A stretch of DNA of 64,000 bases from Roseivivax lentus (GTDB lineage: Bacteria; Pseudomonadota; Alphaproteobacteria; Rhodobacterales; Rhodobacteraceae): positions 62,001 through 126,000 of the forward strand of contig NZ_FTOQ01000007.1 of NCBI RefSeq assembly GCF_900156805.1, given 5' to 3'. Positions 40,282-49,100 of this stretch are shown here, one piece after another. The notes under the pieces were generated by a model. It saw only the letters and a program-made list of their open reading frames with translations. It ran no database searches and had not been told where the DNA came from. Numbering within the stretch: the stretch's first letter is position 1; each line of letters starts with the position of its first letter. The position numbers and the translations under genes are program-made.

Positions 40282-42063
40282 ATGACACAGATCCAGACCA
40301 TACTCGCGCAATACGACGCCTGGATCGCCCTCACGATGGTCGTGACCCTTTTCGCGATCCTGATTACCGAGATTTATCCGCCGGAGGTCCCCGCCGCCGG
40401 CTTCGCCGCGCTTTTCGTGGTGCTGGGCTTTGTCCAGCCGGACGAGCTGATGTCGGTCTTCTCGAACCCCGCGCCGCTGACCATCGCGGCGATGTTCGTG
40501 CTGTCGGGCGCGCTGGTGCGCACGGGCGTGCTGGAGGCGATTTCCAACCTCGCGATCTCGCGGGCGCAGACCCAACCGCGCCTCGCGCTCGGCGTGATCC
40601 TCGGCATCGCGCTCCTGGCCTCTGGCTTCATCAATAACACCGCGGTCGTGCTGGTGCTCATCCCCGTGATGATCCGGCTCGCCGCAGCCTTGGGCAAGTC
40701 GGCCACGCAGCTGCTGATGCCCTTGTCCTACATCGCGATCCTTGGCGGGACCTGCACGCTGATCGGCACCTCGACCAACCTGCTGGTGGACGGCGTCGCG
40801 CGGGATACGGGGCTCGCGCCCTTCCGCATATTCGAGATCACGCCGGTCGGCCTTTTCGTGGCGTTCTGCGGGGCGGCGACGCTTGCCCTCTTGGGACGGC
40901 GCCTTCTGCCCAACCGCGAGGCCACCGATCCCGACCAGATGCTGGGCGAGACCAACTTTCTCTCCGAGGCCCAGATACTCGAGGGCGGCTATGACGGTCT
41001 GCCGCTCGGCGAACTCGGCCCCTTCGATCGTTCCAGCGTCGAGGTGATCGCGCTGCGGCAGGGAGGCAAGCTTCACCGGTCGCCGTCACCGGAGATGACC
41101 GTGTCGAAGGGCGATACGGTGATCTTCCGCGCGCCGACTTCGGAGTTGCTGACCATGCGGGAGGATGCGGGCCTTGCCATCGGCCTCAACAATCGCCGTC
41201 AGGCCGATACGGATGATCTGCTCACGGTCGAGGTCATCGTCTCGCCGCGCAAGTCGAGCATCGGCAACGCGCTGGGGCGCATGTCGCTCGGTCGGCGCTA
41301 CGGCGTGCGCGTGCTGGGCGCGCATCGCCACCGGCGCACCATCGGGCCGGAACTGAAGGATGTAAAGCTGCGCCCGGCGGACAAATTGCTGATCGAGGGG
41401 CCGTCCGAAGCCTACCAGATGCTGGCGGACGAGGCCGAGCTCGTCTCGGTCAGCCGACCGACGGGCCGGGCCTTCCGCCGCCGGCGCGCGCCCCTGGCGC
41501 TTGCCGCACTCGCCCTCGTGGTGGTGCTGTCGGCCTTCGGTCTCTTCGATATCGCGACGCTGTCGATCATCGCGGTCTGCGCCATCCTCGTCTTGCGCTG
41601 CATCGATGCCGATGAAGCCTGGGGGGCGGTGGACGGCTCCATTCTCGTGCTCATCTTCGCCATGCTGGTGATCGGGATCGGGTTGCAGAATGCCGGGGCG
41701 GTGGCGCTTCTGACCGGCTGGCTCTCGGGATTGATCAGCGATTTCCCGCCCTTCTTCGCGCTGTTGTCGGTCTATCTTCTGGCTTCCATTCTGACGGAAA
41801 CGGTGACCAACAACGCCGTCGCCATCGTCTTCACGCCCATCGCCATCGGTCTTGCAGGCAGCACCGGGCTCGATCCGCGGGCGCTGACCATGGCGGTGAT
41901 GTTCGGCGGCTCGGCGAGTTTCGCGACTCCGATCGGGTATCAGACGAACACGATGATCTACGGCGCCGCGAATTTCCGCTTCACGGATTTCCTGAAGATC
42001 GGCCTTGTGATGAATCTGACCACGGGTGTGGCGGCCTGCGCCGGGATCATCTGGATGTATTAG
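40282..42063 (+). CDS. SLC13-family anion transporter with TrkA-C domains
   Basis: 593-aa membrane protein of the DASS/SLC13 group (dicarboxylates, sulfate). Paired transport motifs are present: FINNTAVVLVLIPVM and GTSTNLLVDG in the first half, ETVTNNAVAIVFTPIAIG and TPIGYQTNTM in the second. Between the halves, about residues 205-400, lie two soluble RCK/TrkA-C domains (SSVEVIALRQGG and DDLLTVEVIVSPRK), which bind regulatory ligands in this class. The substrate, probably sulfate or a dicarboxylate, is not determined by sequence. Confidence 0.87.
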   Translation: MTQIQTILAQYDAWIALTMVVTLFAILITEIYPPEVPAAGFAALFVVLGFVQPDELMSVFSNPAPLTIAAMFVLSGALVRTGVLEAISNLAISRAQTQPRLALGVILGIALLASGFINNTAVVLVLIPVMIRLAAALGKSATQLLMPLSYIAILGGTCTLIGTSTNLLVDGVARDTGLAPFRIFEITPVGLFVAFCGAATLALLGRRLLPNREATDPDQMLGETNFLSEAQILEGGYDGLPLGELGPFDRSSVEVIALRQGGKLHRSPSPEMTVSKGDTVIFRAPTSELLTMREDAGLAIGLNNRRQADTDDLLTVEVIVSPRKSSIGNALGRMSLGRRYGVRVLGAHRHRRTIGPELKDVKLRPADKLLIEGPSEAYQMLADEAELVSVSRPTGRAFRRRRAPLALAALALVVVLSAFGLFDIATLSIIAVCAILVLRCIDADEAWGAVDGSILVLIFAMLVIGIGLQNAGAVALLTGWLSGLISDFPPFFALLSVYLLASILTETVTNNAVAIVFTPIAIGLAGSTGLDPRALTMAVMFGGSASFATPIGYQTNTMIYGAANFRFTDFLKIGLVMNLTTGVAACAGIIWMY

Positions 42064-42207
42064 GACCGGGTTCGAGGGGGCGAGCATAGGCTCGGCAAAG
42101 CGCTCGGCACGCGCCGCCCCTGCGCCGGATGCAGACAGAGCGCGGCACGCCGGATCACGGGGCGGACACATCCGGTCCGCCCGTCCCGTCGGCGTCGCGG
42201 GGGTGGA

Positions 42208-42393
42208 TCAGGCCTGGTGAGCCCCGCGCATTTCGCTGATCGACCGCTGGATCGCGCGCCAGATATCGGCCTCGGCCTTCGCGCCCGTCTCTTCGAGCTG
42301 GCGGGCTTTCTGGGCGGCTTCGGCCTGCGCCTTGGCCCCGCGGGCATGGTAGAGCGCGCGGGCATGTTCGTGGATCTTCATCATGTCGATCAT
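42208..42393 (-). CDS. Small conserved-looking helical protein
   Basis: 61 aa. The ATG at 42393 follows a very strong GGGAGGAGGAAA site. The sequence is one long amphipathic helix, rich in Ala, Lys, Glu and Gln (KIHEHARALYHARGAKAQAE and on to the end), likely a coiled coil. No domain is known to me. Later ATGs two and four codons on are possible starts. It stands alone between the SLC13 gene and the sulfation operon. Confidence 0.65.
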   Translation of the reverse strand: MIDMMKIHEHARALYHARGAKAQAEAAQKARQLEETGAKAEADIWRAIQRSISEMRGAHQA

Positions 42394-42693
42394 GTATTTC
42401 CTCCTCCCGGGTGGGTCTGGAATCGGGACGACACAGCCTTGCATGGGCGTTGTGACGTCCTCATGACTTGCGTCAATCGCGAGGTCCCGGCGCGGCGGCG
42501 CCGGGATTCGCGCGGGGACACCCTAGCATATTTTGCGGCCCGGCGCGCGGTGTCCCGCCGGGGCGCCGCGTCCGGGCGAGGGCGCTGGCTGATCCGCAGG
42601 GCGCCGGATTGGGACTGACGCAGCGCATCCGAGACGCCAGGCCTTCGGCCCATTCGGTGGCACACGACCCGGACCTTGCCCGGCCATCCGGCA
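42394..42693. other. Non-coding gap
   Basis: 300 bp upstream of the small helical gene and downstream of the arylsulfotransferase-like gene. Its own promoter must lie here, but I see no distinctive element, repeat or supportable frame. Confidence 0.4.
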
Positions 42694-44049
42694 TCACCGA
42701 CTGCTGCAGTCGAGAGCCGGAAGTGCGCGTTGTCCGAGCTCTTCCGGCACGTATCGGCTCCAGCCCATGCGATGGGCCGCGCGCGCGGCGTCGTTGTTCA
42801 CGAAGGCCGCGACGAAAGCGCCTTCGGGCGAGAACAGCAGCAGGCGGCCAGCGTTCTCTTCCTCGAGCAGCAGATGCCCGCTCGGCAGGATGTCGAAGAG
42901 CCCCTCGGTCGGCGTGCGCACCGCATAGGTCTCGAGCGTCTCGCGGAAGGGGCTCGTGGTCTGGCCGGTCTCGAAATCGTGGAACAGCACCTCCGAGATC
43001 CCCTCCACCCGCGCGCCGCGCCCGGTATTCGCGGTGTTGTTGTTGAAGACCGCGATGGTGTGGTCGTCGATCACGTCGACATCGTGCTGATCCATCCACG
43101 GACCTTCCTGCATCCAGACAATTTCATCCGTCCCGGGCCGGTAGAGCACGATCATCGAATAGCGCCGTAGGCTCAGAAACAGATCGCCCTTCCGCCAGAA
43201 GGGACCATCCGCGAGAACCGGCTCGATATCGTTGAGGTGCAGGGGATCATTGGCGTGCAGGCCGGCGGCGAAGATGCGGTGCCGCAGGCCGTTCTCGATG
43301 AAGATCTCCGGCAGGGAGCGTGCGAAGGTGACCGTGCCGTCATGGGACATGCGGGTCAGCGTGTCGTCGATGAACCACTCTTCCACGCCGGGCAGATCGG
43401 AGGGCGCCGCGGCGGTGGGGATCCAGAACCCGCCGGCGCCGTCCGGTTCGGTCGAATGGTGGTAATAGACGTCATCCTTCAGCCAGACCCGGTCCCCGCA
43501 GGCCGACACCCGCAGCAGCGGCGAATAATGGTCCTTCACGATCAGGTCGCCGTTTTCCAGCAGCAGCGGATGGATGGCGCGCCAGGCCGAACGGCGCCAG
43601 CCGGTATAGTCCATCCACGCCCAGTCCCGGCGGGCATCGGCCAGCAGCGTTTCGGCATCCGGCCACCAGCGATGGACGAGGGAGAAATCGCTGAGGTCGT
43701 ACATCTCGATCACGTGCCGGCCGGCATCGCCGTCATGGCGACTGACCAGCACGTATCCCGGGATATCCGCGCCGACTTCCCCATCCTCGATCCACCAGCC
43801 GCCGGGCCCGTCGAAGCGCCCGGGCTCAAGTGCCAGGGTCCGCGTGTCTTCGTTGCGCATCTCCTCGAATGTCCAGGGCGCCCGGGCAAGGTGGACCGAG
43901 GCCGTGCCCAACGCCCCGAACCGCGCCTTGCCCTTCGTCGTGTCGTAGACCACGGCGGCAAGCCCGATGACGAGAAGGGCCGCGAGGACCAGGAGGAGCG
44001 CGACCGCCCAGAGCTCCACCTTGCGAAACAAAAGCCTTTCGATCCACAT
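42694..44049 (-). CDS. Membrane-anchored arylsulfotransferase-like beta-propeller protein
   Basis: 451 aa. One N-terminal transmembrane anchor (about residues 14-36) precedes a propeller with repeated Trp/Asp strands. The pattern (HPLLLENGDLIVKDHYSPLL, then MDQHDVDVIDDHTIAVFNNN, ILPSGHLLLEEENAGRLLLF) matches the ASST/Arylsulfotran_2 family, in which a conserved histidine such as that in DQHD accepts the sulfo group. It starts 4 bp after the sulfotransferase gene, so it is in the same operon. The pairing suggests sulfation of an exported compound. Some members of this family lack proven activity, so the product is 'like'. Confidence 0.75.
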   Translation of the reverse strand: MWIERLLFRKVELWAVALLLVLAALLVIGLAAVVYDTTKGKARFGALGTASVHLARAPWTFEEMRNEDTRTLALEPGRFDGPGGWWIEDGEVGADIPGYVLVSRHDGDAGRHVIEMYDLSDFSLVHRWWPDAETLLADARRDWAWMDYTGWRRSAWRAIHPLLLENGDLIVKDHYSPLLRVSACGDRVWLKDDVYYHHSTEPDGAGGFWIPTAAAPSDLPGVEEWFIDDTLTRMSHDGTVTFARSLPEIFIENGLRHRIFAAGLHANDPLHLNDIEPVLADGPFWRKGDLFLSLRRYSMIVLYRPGTDEIVWMQEGPWMDQHDVDVIDDHTIAVFNNNTANTGRGARVEGISEVLFHDFETGQTTSPFRETLETYAVRTPTEGLFDILPSGHLLLEEENAGRLLLFSPEGAFVAAFVNNDAARAAHRMGWSRYVPEELGQRALPALDCSSR

Positions 44050-44053
44050 GCGC

Positions 44054-45574
44054 TCAGCCCCCGGAGGTCTGAGAGGTGGCGCCCTGCGGTGCGTTGGCGC
44101 GCGATTCCGGACCCAGAGCCCAGGCGGCGATCTCGTCGTAAAGTGTAGTGGCCTCGGACATGAGGGCCGGATCGAAGGGATCGGTCGGCGCCTGATCGGG
44201 CGTGGGGCGGAAATAGCGATCGAAGCGCATCTCTCCGGGTTCCGCGCCGATCGCGGCGCAAAGCCGGGTCATCGTCTCCTGCGGGGCCGCGCGAAGATCG
44301 TCCTGAAGCACGAAGAGGCACCGGTCGCGATAGGCGCCGAGATGCCGGAACGCCGATATCCAGTAGCACATCCAGTAATCGGGCTCTGCCAGGTCGAACG
44401 CCGCCAGCCGGGCCGGGTCGTACAGGATCGGCCTGTGCACCGCGCCGAACTCGAAATGACCGATATCGCGCATGTAGCGCCGGGTGAAATCATCCGCTTC
44501 GTGGCGCGCGGTGAAGTTCCGGTGCTGCCGGATCAGCGAGGCGACATGGCATTCCGGCCGCCTGAACGGTACGACGATGCGCGCATCCGGAAAGGTCTCG
44601 GCCAGAAAACCGATCCGGGCGATATTGGCATTGTTCTTCGACAGATAGCGCCCGGGCGCCGTCGCAGGCAGCCGCCCCTGATCGCGCCGGGCCAGCAGGA
44701 CTTTCGCCATCTGACGGCTGAGAAACATTTCGCTTTCGGGCTCGTGCTGCGCGGATTGCCAGAGCCTGATCCCGTCGCCGGTATACATCTGCGGCCAGAG
44801 CAATTTCCAGATCACCTCCTCGAAGGCTTCGGGCGTGTCGAGATCGATGCTGAGGCCATCGCCATGCGCGCGGGGATGGCGCGCCACGGCCCGCCGCCTA
44901 CCGCCCGAGAGCCGGTTCCACAGTATCGGCGCCGTCACGAAGGGCATGTCGCGATAGGTATGCGACGCCGTCCCCGGCAGGTCGTAAAGCGCATTCAGCA
45001 GCGCGGTCGTGCCCCCCCGGGCGAGCGATGTGATGAAGACCGGGCCCTGATCCGGCGCGGCCGGGCTGCGCGCAAAGGTCCTGTCCTCGATCCAGGAGGC
45101 GGCTTTGAGAACGGCGGGCGCGGCAAAGGCCAGTTCGTGAAAGAACCGGTCGGTGGCCGAATAATCGTTCAGCCGCTCGGGCGCCGCGTTGGGGCGCGCG
45201 CGCATCCAGAGCAGCGCCGCCGCCATCAGAACGAGCGAGGTGACGAGGATGACATCGACCCGAAGCAGGAACGCGAGCACATCGGCGCGCGCCCCGAGGC
45301 GCAATGCCTCGGCGGCGTAGATCACCAGCGCGGCGGCGCCGAAAGCCAGCGCGAAACGCCAGCTCAGGCCAAGGACGGCCATCAGAAGGGCAAGGCCCGC
45401 GCGGCGGGTGGCGACCTCCTTCGCGTCGTCCTGCAGCTCGGGGTCCAGCATGGCGGAGACGCCGCCAGATGCGGTCTGCACCGCGTGCCGCGCCAATGCG
45501 GCGATGCCGCTCATGCCGAGGGCAAGGCTGAAGGCAAGGATGGCGCCGACTGCGATGACCGGCACCGCGGTCAT
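44054..45574 (-). CDS. Membrane-bound PAPS-dependent sulfotransferase
   Basis: 506 aa. N-terminal hydrophobic segments (about 5-28, 65-87 and 101-123) anchor a cytoplasmic sulfotransferase domain. The 5'-phosphosulfate loop is FITSLARGGTTALLNAL and the 3'-phosphate motif is FRRPECHVASL, so both PAPS-binding elements are intact. The acceptor is unknown; polysaccharide, lipid or a small molecule are all possible. Its ATG overlaps the stop of the upstream small membrane protein (ATGA), and it is followed by the arylsulfotransferase-like gene. The operon has an FNR-type promoter. Confidence 0.83.
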   Translation of the reverse strand: MTAVPVIAVGAILAFSLALGMSGIAALARHAVQTASGGVSAMLDPELQDDAKEVATRRAGLALLMAVLGLSWRFALAFGAAALVIYAAEALRLGARADVLAFLLRVDVILVTSLVLMAAALLWMRARPNAAPERLNDYSATDRFFHELAFAAPAVLKAASWIEDRTFARSPAAPDQGPVFITSLARGGTTALLNALYDLPGTASHTYRDMPFVTAPILWNRLSGGRRRAVARHPRAHGDGLSIDLDTPEAFEEVIWKLLWPQMYTGDGIRLWQSAQHEPESEMFLSRQMAKVLLARRDQGRLPATAPGRYLSKNNANIARIGFLAETFPDARIVVPFRRPECHVASLIRQHRNFTARHEADDFTRRYMRDIGHFEFGAVHRPILYDPARLAAFDLAEPDYWMCYWISAFRHLGAYRDRCLFVLQDDLRAAPQETMTRLCAAIGAEPGEMRFDRYFRPTPDQAPTDPFDPALMSEATTLYDEIAAWALGPESRANAPQGATSQTSGG

Positions 45575-45825
45575 TCGGACCGGCCGTCCTGTCCCGCCAC
45601 ATCGGCGGTCGTGGTCCTGCGTCGCTTCAGGGCGCGTTTGAGGGGAAACCAGACAAGCCCGGCGATGAGCAGGGCAAACCCCACGACCAGCGACAGCGCC
45701 ACGGCAATCGCGCCGAGCCCGACGCCCGGCCCGATATAGGCGAGGGCCGATTGCGGTATCGCGATTGCGGCCAGGGCCAACAGCCATGGACCAAACCGCG
45801 CGCGCCGCCCGTGACGATCCGACAT
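45571..45825 (-). CDS. Small membrane protein with YIGPG motif
   Basis: 84 aa. A first hydrophobic segment (about 12-28) resembles a signal anchor; after it YIGPGVGLGAIAVALSLVVG forms a second membrane span, and the C-terminus is strongly basic (KRALKRRR). Small proteins with this Y-I-x-P-G motif commonly precede surface-modification or alkaline-phosphatase-like membrane enzymes, but the function is not known. First gene of the sulfotransferase operon, coupled by a 4-bp overlap. Confidence 0.7.
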   Translation of the reverse strand: MSDRHGRRARFGPWLLALAAIAIPQSALAYIGPGVGLGAIAVALSLVVGFALLIAGLVWFPLKRALKRRRTTTADVAGQDGRSE

Positions 45826-45931
45826 GACGATACCCTTTCCCAAACGGCGCCATCATCGGTGATCTGCCGATCCGCGCGGTGCCTTGCGACGGGGCGTGCC
45901 GGGATCGCCGATCCACCCTCGCGCCGGACCC

Positions 45932-45973
45932 ATTACAAGCGACCTCACCATGGCGCACCTTGATTAGGATCAA
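45932..45973 (-). promoter_or_regulatory. FNR/FnrL-type promoter of the sulfation operon
   Basis: TTGAT-TAGG-ATCAA at 45960-45973 is a perfect FNR consensus within the longer palindrome CCTTGATTAGGATCAAGG. On the minus strand TGTAAT (45937-45932) fits a -10 hexamer that puts the start near 45925, and the box centre then falls exactly at -41.5, the standard activating position. This would give a 100-nt leader to the gene at 45825. The box also lies upstream of the divergent Sel1 gene. Confidence 0.78.
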
Positions 45974-46062
45974 GGGAATAGGGCAAGATACGCGCCAGGA
46001 TCCGCTGGTATGCGGCGCTGCGTATTGGCGTCTTGCCGCATGCACGGCAGAAGGGTGGGACA

Positions 46063-47505
46063 ATGCACAGCGTCACGATTTTTTCGCCACGGGGACCGCG
46101 CGCCACCGGCATGCGCGCCGCGCTTCGGGCAGGCGGCCTGTCGCTCTGCCTTGTTTTCGCGGCCGGTGCCGCAGCCGCGCAGACGGCGGACGCGGTCGCA
46201 CCCGATTTGCGGCAGGTGGAGGCCACGCTCTGGAACGATCCGGACGCGGACGCCATCCGATCCGTGCGCGGCGTGCTTGAGGAGGCCGCCGATGCAGGCG
46301 ACGCCACCGCGCAATTCCTTCTGGGGCGGCATCTGCTGAACGGCTGGGTGCTGCCGCAGGACCGTGGCGCGGGCTTGCGGCTTCTCGAAGCCGCGGCGGC
46401 GGCTTCGCATGTCGAGGCGCAAGTGGATCTCGGCGAGGGCTATCTCTGGGGGTTGAACCTGCCGGTCGATCCGGCCCTCGCAGCGGAGTATCTCGGCGCG
46501 GCGGCGGAGGCGGGCAGCAACAAGGCAAAGCGCGTCCTCGGCGCGCAGCTCATCACCGGAGAGCGCCTTGCGCAGGACAAGGAGCGGGGCCTTTCGCTGA
46601 TGCAACAGGCCATCGCGGCCGGCGATGCCGAGGCGCAGATCGCGCTCGGAAAGCTCTACATGTCGGGCCACGGCGTCCCGCGCGAGCCGCAGACGGCCTT
46701 GGCCCTGTTCGAGGGCGCGGCAGAGGCCGGGAACGGCCACGGGCTTGCGGCTTACGGCGATGCGCTGATGTGGTCGCAGGAGGATCCGGCCCGGGCCGAG
46801 GCAATCCTGAACCGCGCCGGGGAGCTTGGCGCTGGGGAAGCTTGGCTCAGTCTCGCCAACGGCGCAATGTACGGATATCTCGGCGGCGGGCGCGTGTCGC
46901 GGGCGAAATTCGACGGCTACGCGGAGAAGGCCCGCGCGGCGGGGCAGGAGCGGATCGCCGTGCTCGAGGCCGAGCGCAACATGTGGGGGATCAACATGCG
47001 CGCGAGCGGCCCCGAGACGCTGGCGCGTTTGCGCCAAGCGGCGGAAGAGGGCAATGCGGCGGCGGCGGGCACCCTGATCGAGCTTCTGCGCGACGGCAAC
47101 AAGTTGAATATCCGGCGGGACAGGGCAGGCGCCCGCGACGCGCTGGAGGAATTCGGCGCGCTCTTTTCGGATCAGATGCGGGTGCAATATGCCCTGTCGA
47201 TCGACGCCTCCGAGGCCCGCGCGGCGCGCGCATACGCGCCCATGGCCGAGATCATCAGCGCGCGGCCCGATTTGCACAATGCCTGGTTCGGCGCGCAGCT
47301 TGCGAAGGCCAATCCCAACCTCGCCTTCTACATGTTGCAGCAGCGGATGGCCGCGGACGGCGTCTATCGTGGCGCGATCAACGGCTACGCGACCCCGGCG
47401 ACCCTGCGCGCGGTGCGGGATCTGTGCCGACAGGAAAGGCTCAGCGAAAACTGCGGCGACAACGTCCTGCAGCCGAGCGTGGTCGGTGCGCTGCTGCTGA
47501 ACTAA
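46063..47505 (+). CDS. Secreted Sel1-repeat protein
   Basis: 480 aa. A signal peptide (ALRAGGLSLCLVFAAGAAAA, cleavage near AQT) precedes a chain of Sel1/TPR-like helical repeats: DATAQFLLGRHLLNG, VEAQVDLGEGYLWG, AEAQIALGKLYMSGHGVP and further degenerate copies up to about residue 330. The C-terminal region ends in a short Cys-containing helical segment. Sel1 proteins scaffold envelope assemblies. It is divergent from the sulfation operon and converges with a GH128-like hydrolase. Partners not known. Confidence 0.83.
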   Translation: MHSVTIFSPRGPRATGMRAALRAGGLSLCLVFAAGAAAAQTADAVAPDLRQVEATLWNDPDADAIRSVRGVLEEAADAGDATAQFLLGRHLLNGWVLPQDRGAGLRLLEAAAAASHVEAQVDLGEGYLWGLNLPVDPALAAEYLGAAAEAGSNKAKRVLGAQLITGERLAQDKERGLSLMQQAIAAGDAEAQIALGKLYMSGHGVPREPQTALALFEGAAEAGNGHGLAAYGDALMWSQEDPARAEAILNRAGELGAGEAWLSLANGAMYGYLGGGRVSRAKFDGYAEKARAAGQERIAVLEAERNMWGINMRASGPETLARLRQAAEEGNAAAAGTLIELLRDGNKLNIRRDRAGARDALEEFGALFSDQMRVQYALSIDASEARAARAYAPMAEIISARPDLHNAWFGAQLAKANPNLAFYMLQQRMAADGVYRGAINGYATPATLRAVRDLCRQERLSENCGDNVLQPSVVGALLLN

Positions 47506-47529
47506 GTTTCGGCGTACCGCGTCGGGATA

Positions 47530-48372
47530 TCACTCGGCGCTGGCGATCTGTTCGGGTGCACGGCTGGCGACGAGGTCGGTGAAGACCTTGCCCAGCGAGG
47601 TCGGGCGCATGTTGTGATCGACGAGATTGATCTGCGGTGCCTTGCCCTTCCACGGATAGGGGTTTGCCGCGAACCAGGCGTGCCGTTCGACGAAGGGCAG
47701 ATCCTCCATCATGCGGATCGCCTTCTGGGCGAAGACGGCATTGGCCTCGTAGGTCGCGCGGCCGGGCCGGTTCCAGTCGATCAGCGCGAATTCGGTGACC
47801 CAGATCGGGCGCTTATACGCCTTGTGCACCGCGATCAGCCAGTTCCGGAAGGCACGCACATCGCCATCGGGCGAGTAGTAATGCACCGCCATGAAATCGA
47901 CCCGCAGGCCGCGTCGCTCCACCTCACGCATGAAGCGCCCCTGCCAGGAATCGGGGCCAAGGGTTCCGAATTGCGTGGTTGCCGGGCTGCCGAGGCGCAG
48001 GCCGCGCGCCTCGAGCTTGGGCCAGAGCGCGACCGCCTCGGCGACGGTCATGCCCGCCTGATGCTTGCCGCCGCGGCCATCGGGTTCGTTGAAGCCGAGC
48101 AGGGTCCGGACCTTCCGGCCCGACCGGATCCGATCGTTCACATTGCTCGCATTGTGGATCATCGGCACGAATTCGACGCTGCGGCGCTGTCCGCCGCGGG
48201 TCTGCATCTGGTCGGTGCGCCAGTTGTAATACCAGCTGAGCCCCTTCTGGCTTTCGATCCAGTTGAGCGTGGAGAGCGCCTTGTTCTCCCATGCGCCGAT
48301 GCCGGCCTGCTGGGCCGGGGCTGCCTGTGCCATCAGCACCAGGCCAAACAGGAATACCAGCCGTTTCAGCAT
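47530..48372 (-). CDS. GH128-like secreted glycoside hydrolase
   Basis: 280 aa with a short signal peptide (MLKRLVFLFGLVLMAQAAPA). The barrel motifs of the Asl1/GH128 group are visible: LSWYYNWRTDQ near the start, LLGFNEPDG with the presumed acid/base Glu, MAVHYY and WVTEFAL with the presumed nucleophile Glu. GH128 enzymes cleave beta-1,3-glucans. The ATG at 48372 follows AGGAGG. Located between the Sel1 protein and a small secreted protein and near a polysaccharide operon, so matrix remodelling is plausible. Confidence 0.78.
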   Translation of the reverse strand: MLKRLVFLFGLVLMAQAAPAQQAGIGAWENKALSTLNWIESQKGLSWYYNWRTDQMQTRGGQRRSVEFVPMIHNASNVNDRIRSGRKVRTLLGFNEPDGRGGKHQAGMTVAEAVALWPKLEARGLRLGSPATTQFGTLGPDSWQGRFMREVERRGLRVDFMAVHYYSPDGDVRAFRNWLIAVHKAYKRPIWVTEFALIDWNRPGRATYEANAVFAQKAIRMMEDLPFVERHAWFAANPYPWKGKAPQINLVDHNMRPTSLGKVFTDLVASRAPEQIASAE

Positions 48373-48516
48373 GTCGCACGCGCCTCCTTTTCGAGGAACG
48401 TGCCAGCCGATGAAGGCGTGGACGGGGCGCAAAGATGGCGGTGCTGTGCAACCGCGACCGGCGGCATGACGGGCTTCAGCCGATATGTCGGCGACAGGCG
48501 CGGCAAGGTCCTGCCG

Positions 48517-48798
48517 TCAGTTGCGGCTGCAGCGGGATTTCCGGCCGAGACCGGCGGGCGAGCAGACATAGCTGCCATTGCCCATCGAGTGGACGCGCAC
48601 GGTTCGCGTTCCCTCGCGCGGCGCCCCCAGCAGGTTGAGCGAGGCAACCGCATCGACGCTCTTGGACGACAGATGGGCGGTGCGGGGGGTCTTGGTTTTC
48701 TCATGCGCCGATGCCGGGTTCGCCCCGGTGATCGTCAGCGCCAAGATGGATGCAAAAATGCTCGCGCAGATGCGCGCGGGTTTACGCGTCGTCTTCAT
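48517..48798 (-). CDS. Small secreted basic protein
   Basis: 93 aa. Signal peptide (ICASIFASILALTITGANPA, cleavage near SAH) then a basic tail: VRVHSMGNGSYVCSPAGLGRKSRC, whose two cysteines flank SPAGLGRKSR. Short secreted proteins with this Cys-SPAG-Gly-Arg-Lys-Ser-Cys pattern recur in Rhodobacterales, in my recollection, without known function. The ATG at 48798 is preceded by GAGGAACAGGC. Confidence 0.6.
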   Translation of the reverse strand: MKTTRKPARICASIFASILALTITGANPASAHEKTKTPRTAHLSSKSVDAVASLNLLGAPREGTRTVRVHSMGNGSYVCSPAGLGRKSRCSRN

Positions 48799-49100
48799 GC
48801 CTGTTCCTCGCCTCGTGCCCATGGCCCTTGCGGTGGTCTTCGCCCCGCAGGATCCGGTTATTAGGTTAAGAATTTACCAAAATTAAGGCAGCGCGCCGAG
48901 AGACAAACATCTCGGCGGTGAATGTGTGGATGTTCTTGGGGAAAGTTGCGCGTCCGGGCCGCGTCATCGCGCTGCGGCGTGGATCCGACCGCGGCGATAA
49001 ACGCTTGAACCCGGACCGTTTTCACACGGCCCGGGTCCAAGCTTTCATGACGAAAACCGGGTCGGCAGAATTTCGCCTGTCTGCCGGCCCGGGCGTGGCC
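48799..49100. other. Non-coding gap
   Basis: 302 bp between the small secreted protein and the GH26-like gene. An AT-rich patch at 48856-48888 (gttattaggttaagaattta and following) is the probable promoter for the gene on its left. Nothing else recognised. Confidence 0.4.

Noticed and set aside
45960-45973. The FNR box as activator of the Sel1 gene on the plus strand
   Set aside because: No good -10 hexamer lies at the matching distance on that side, while the minus strand has an exact fit; a repressive effect on the Sel1 gene cannot be ruled out.
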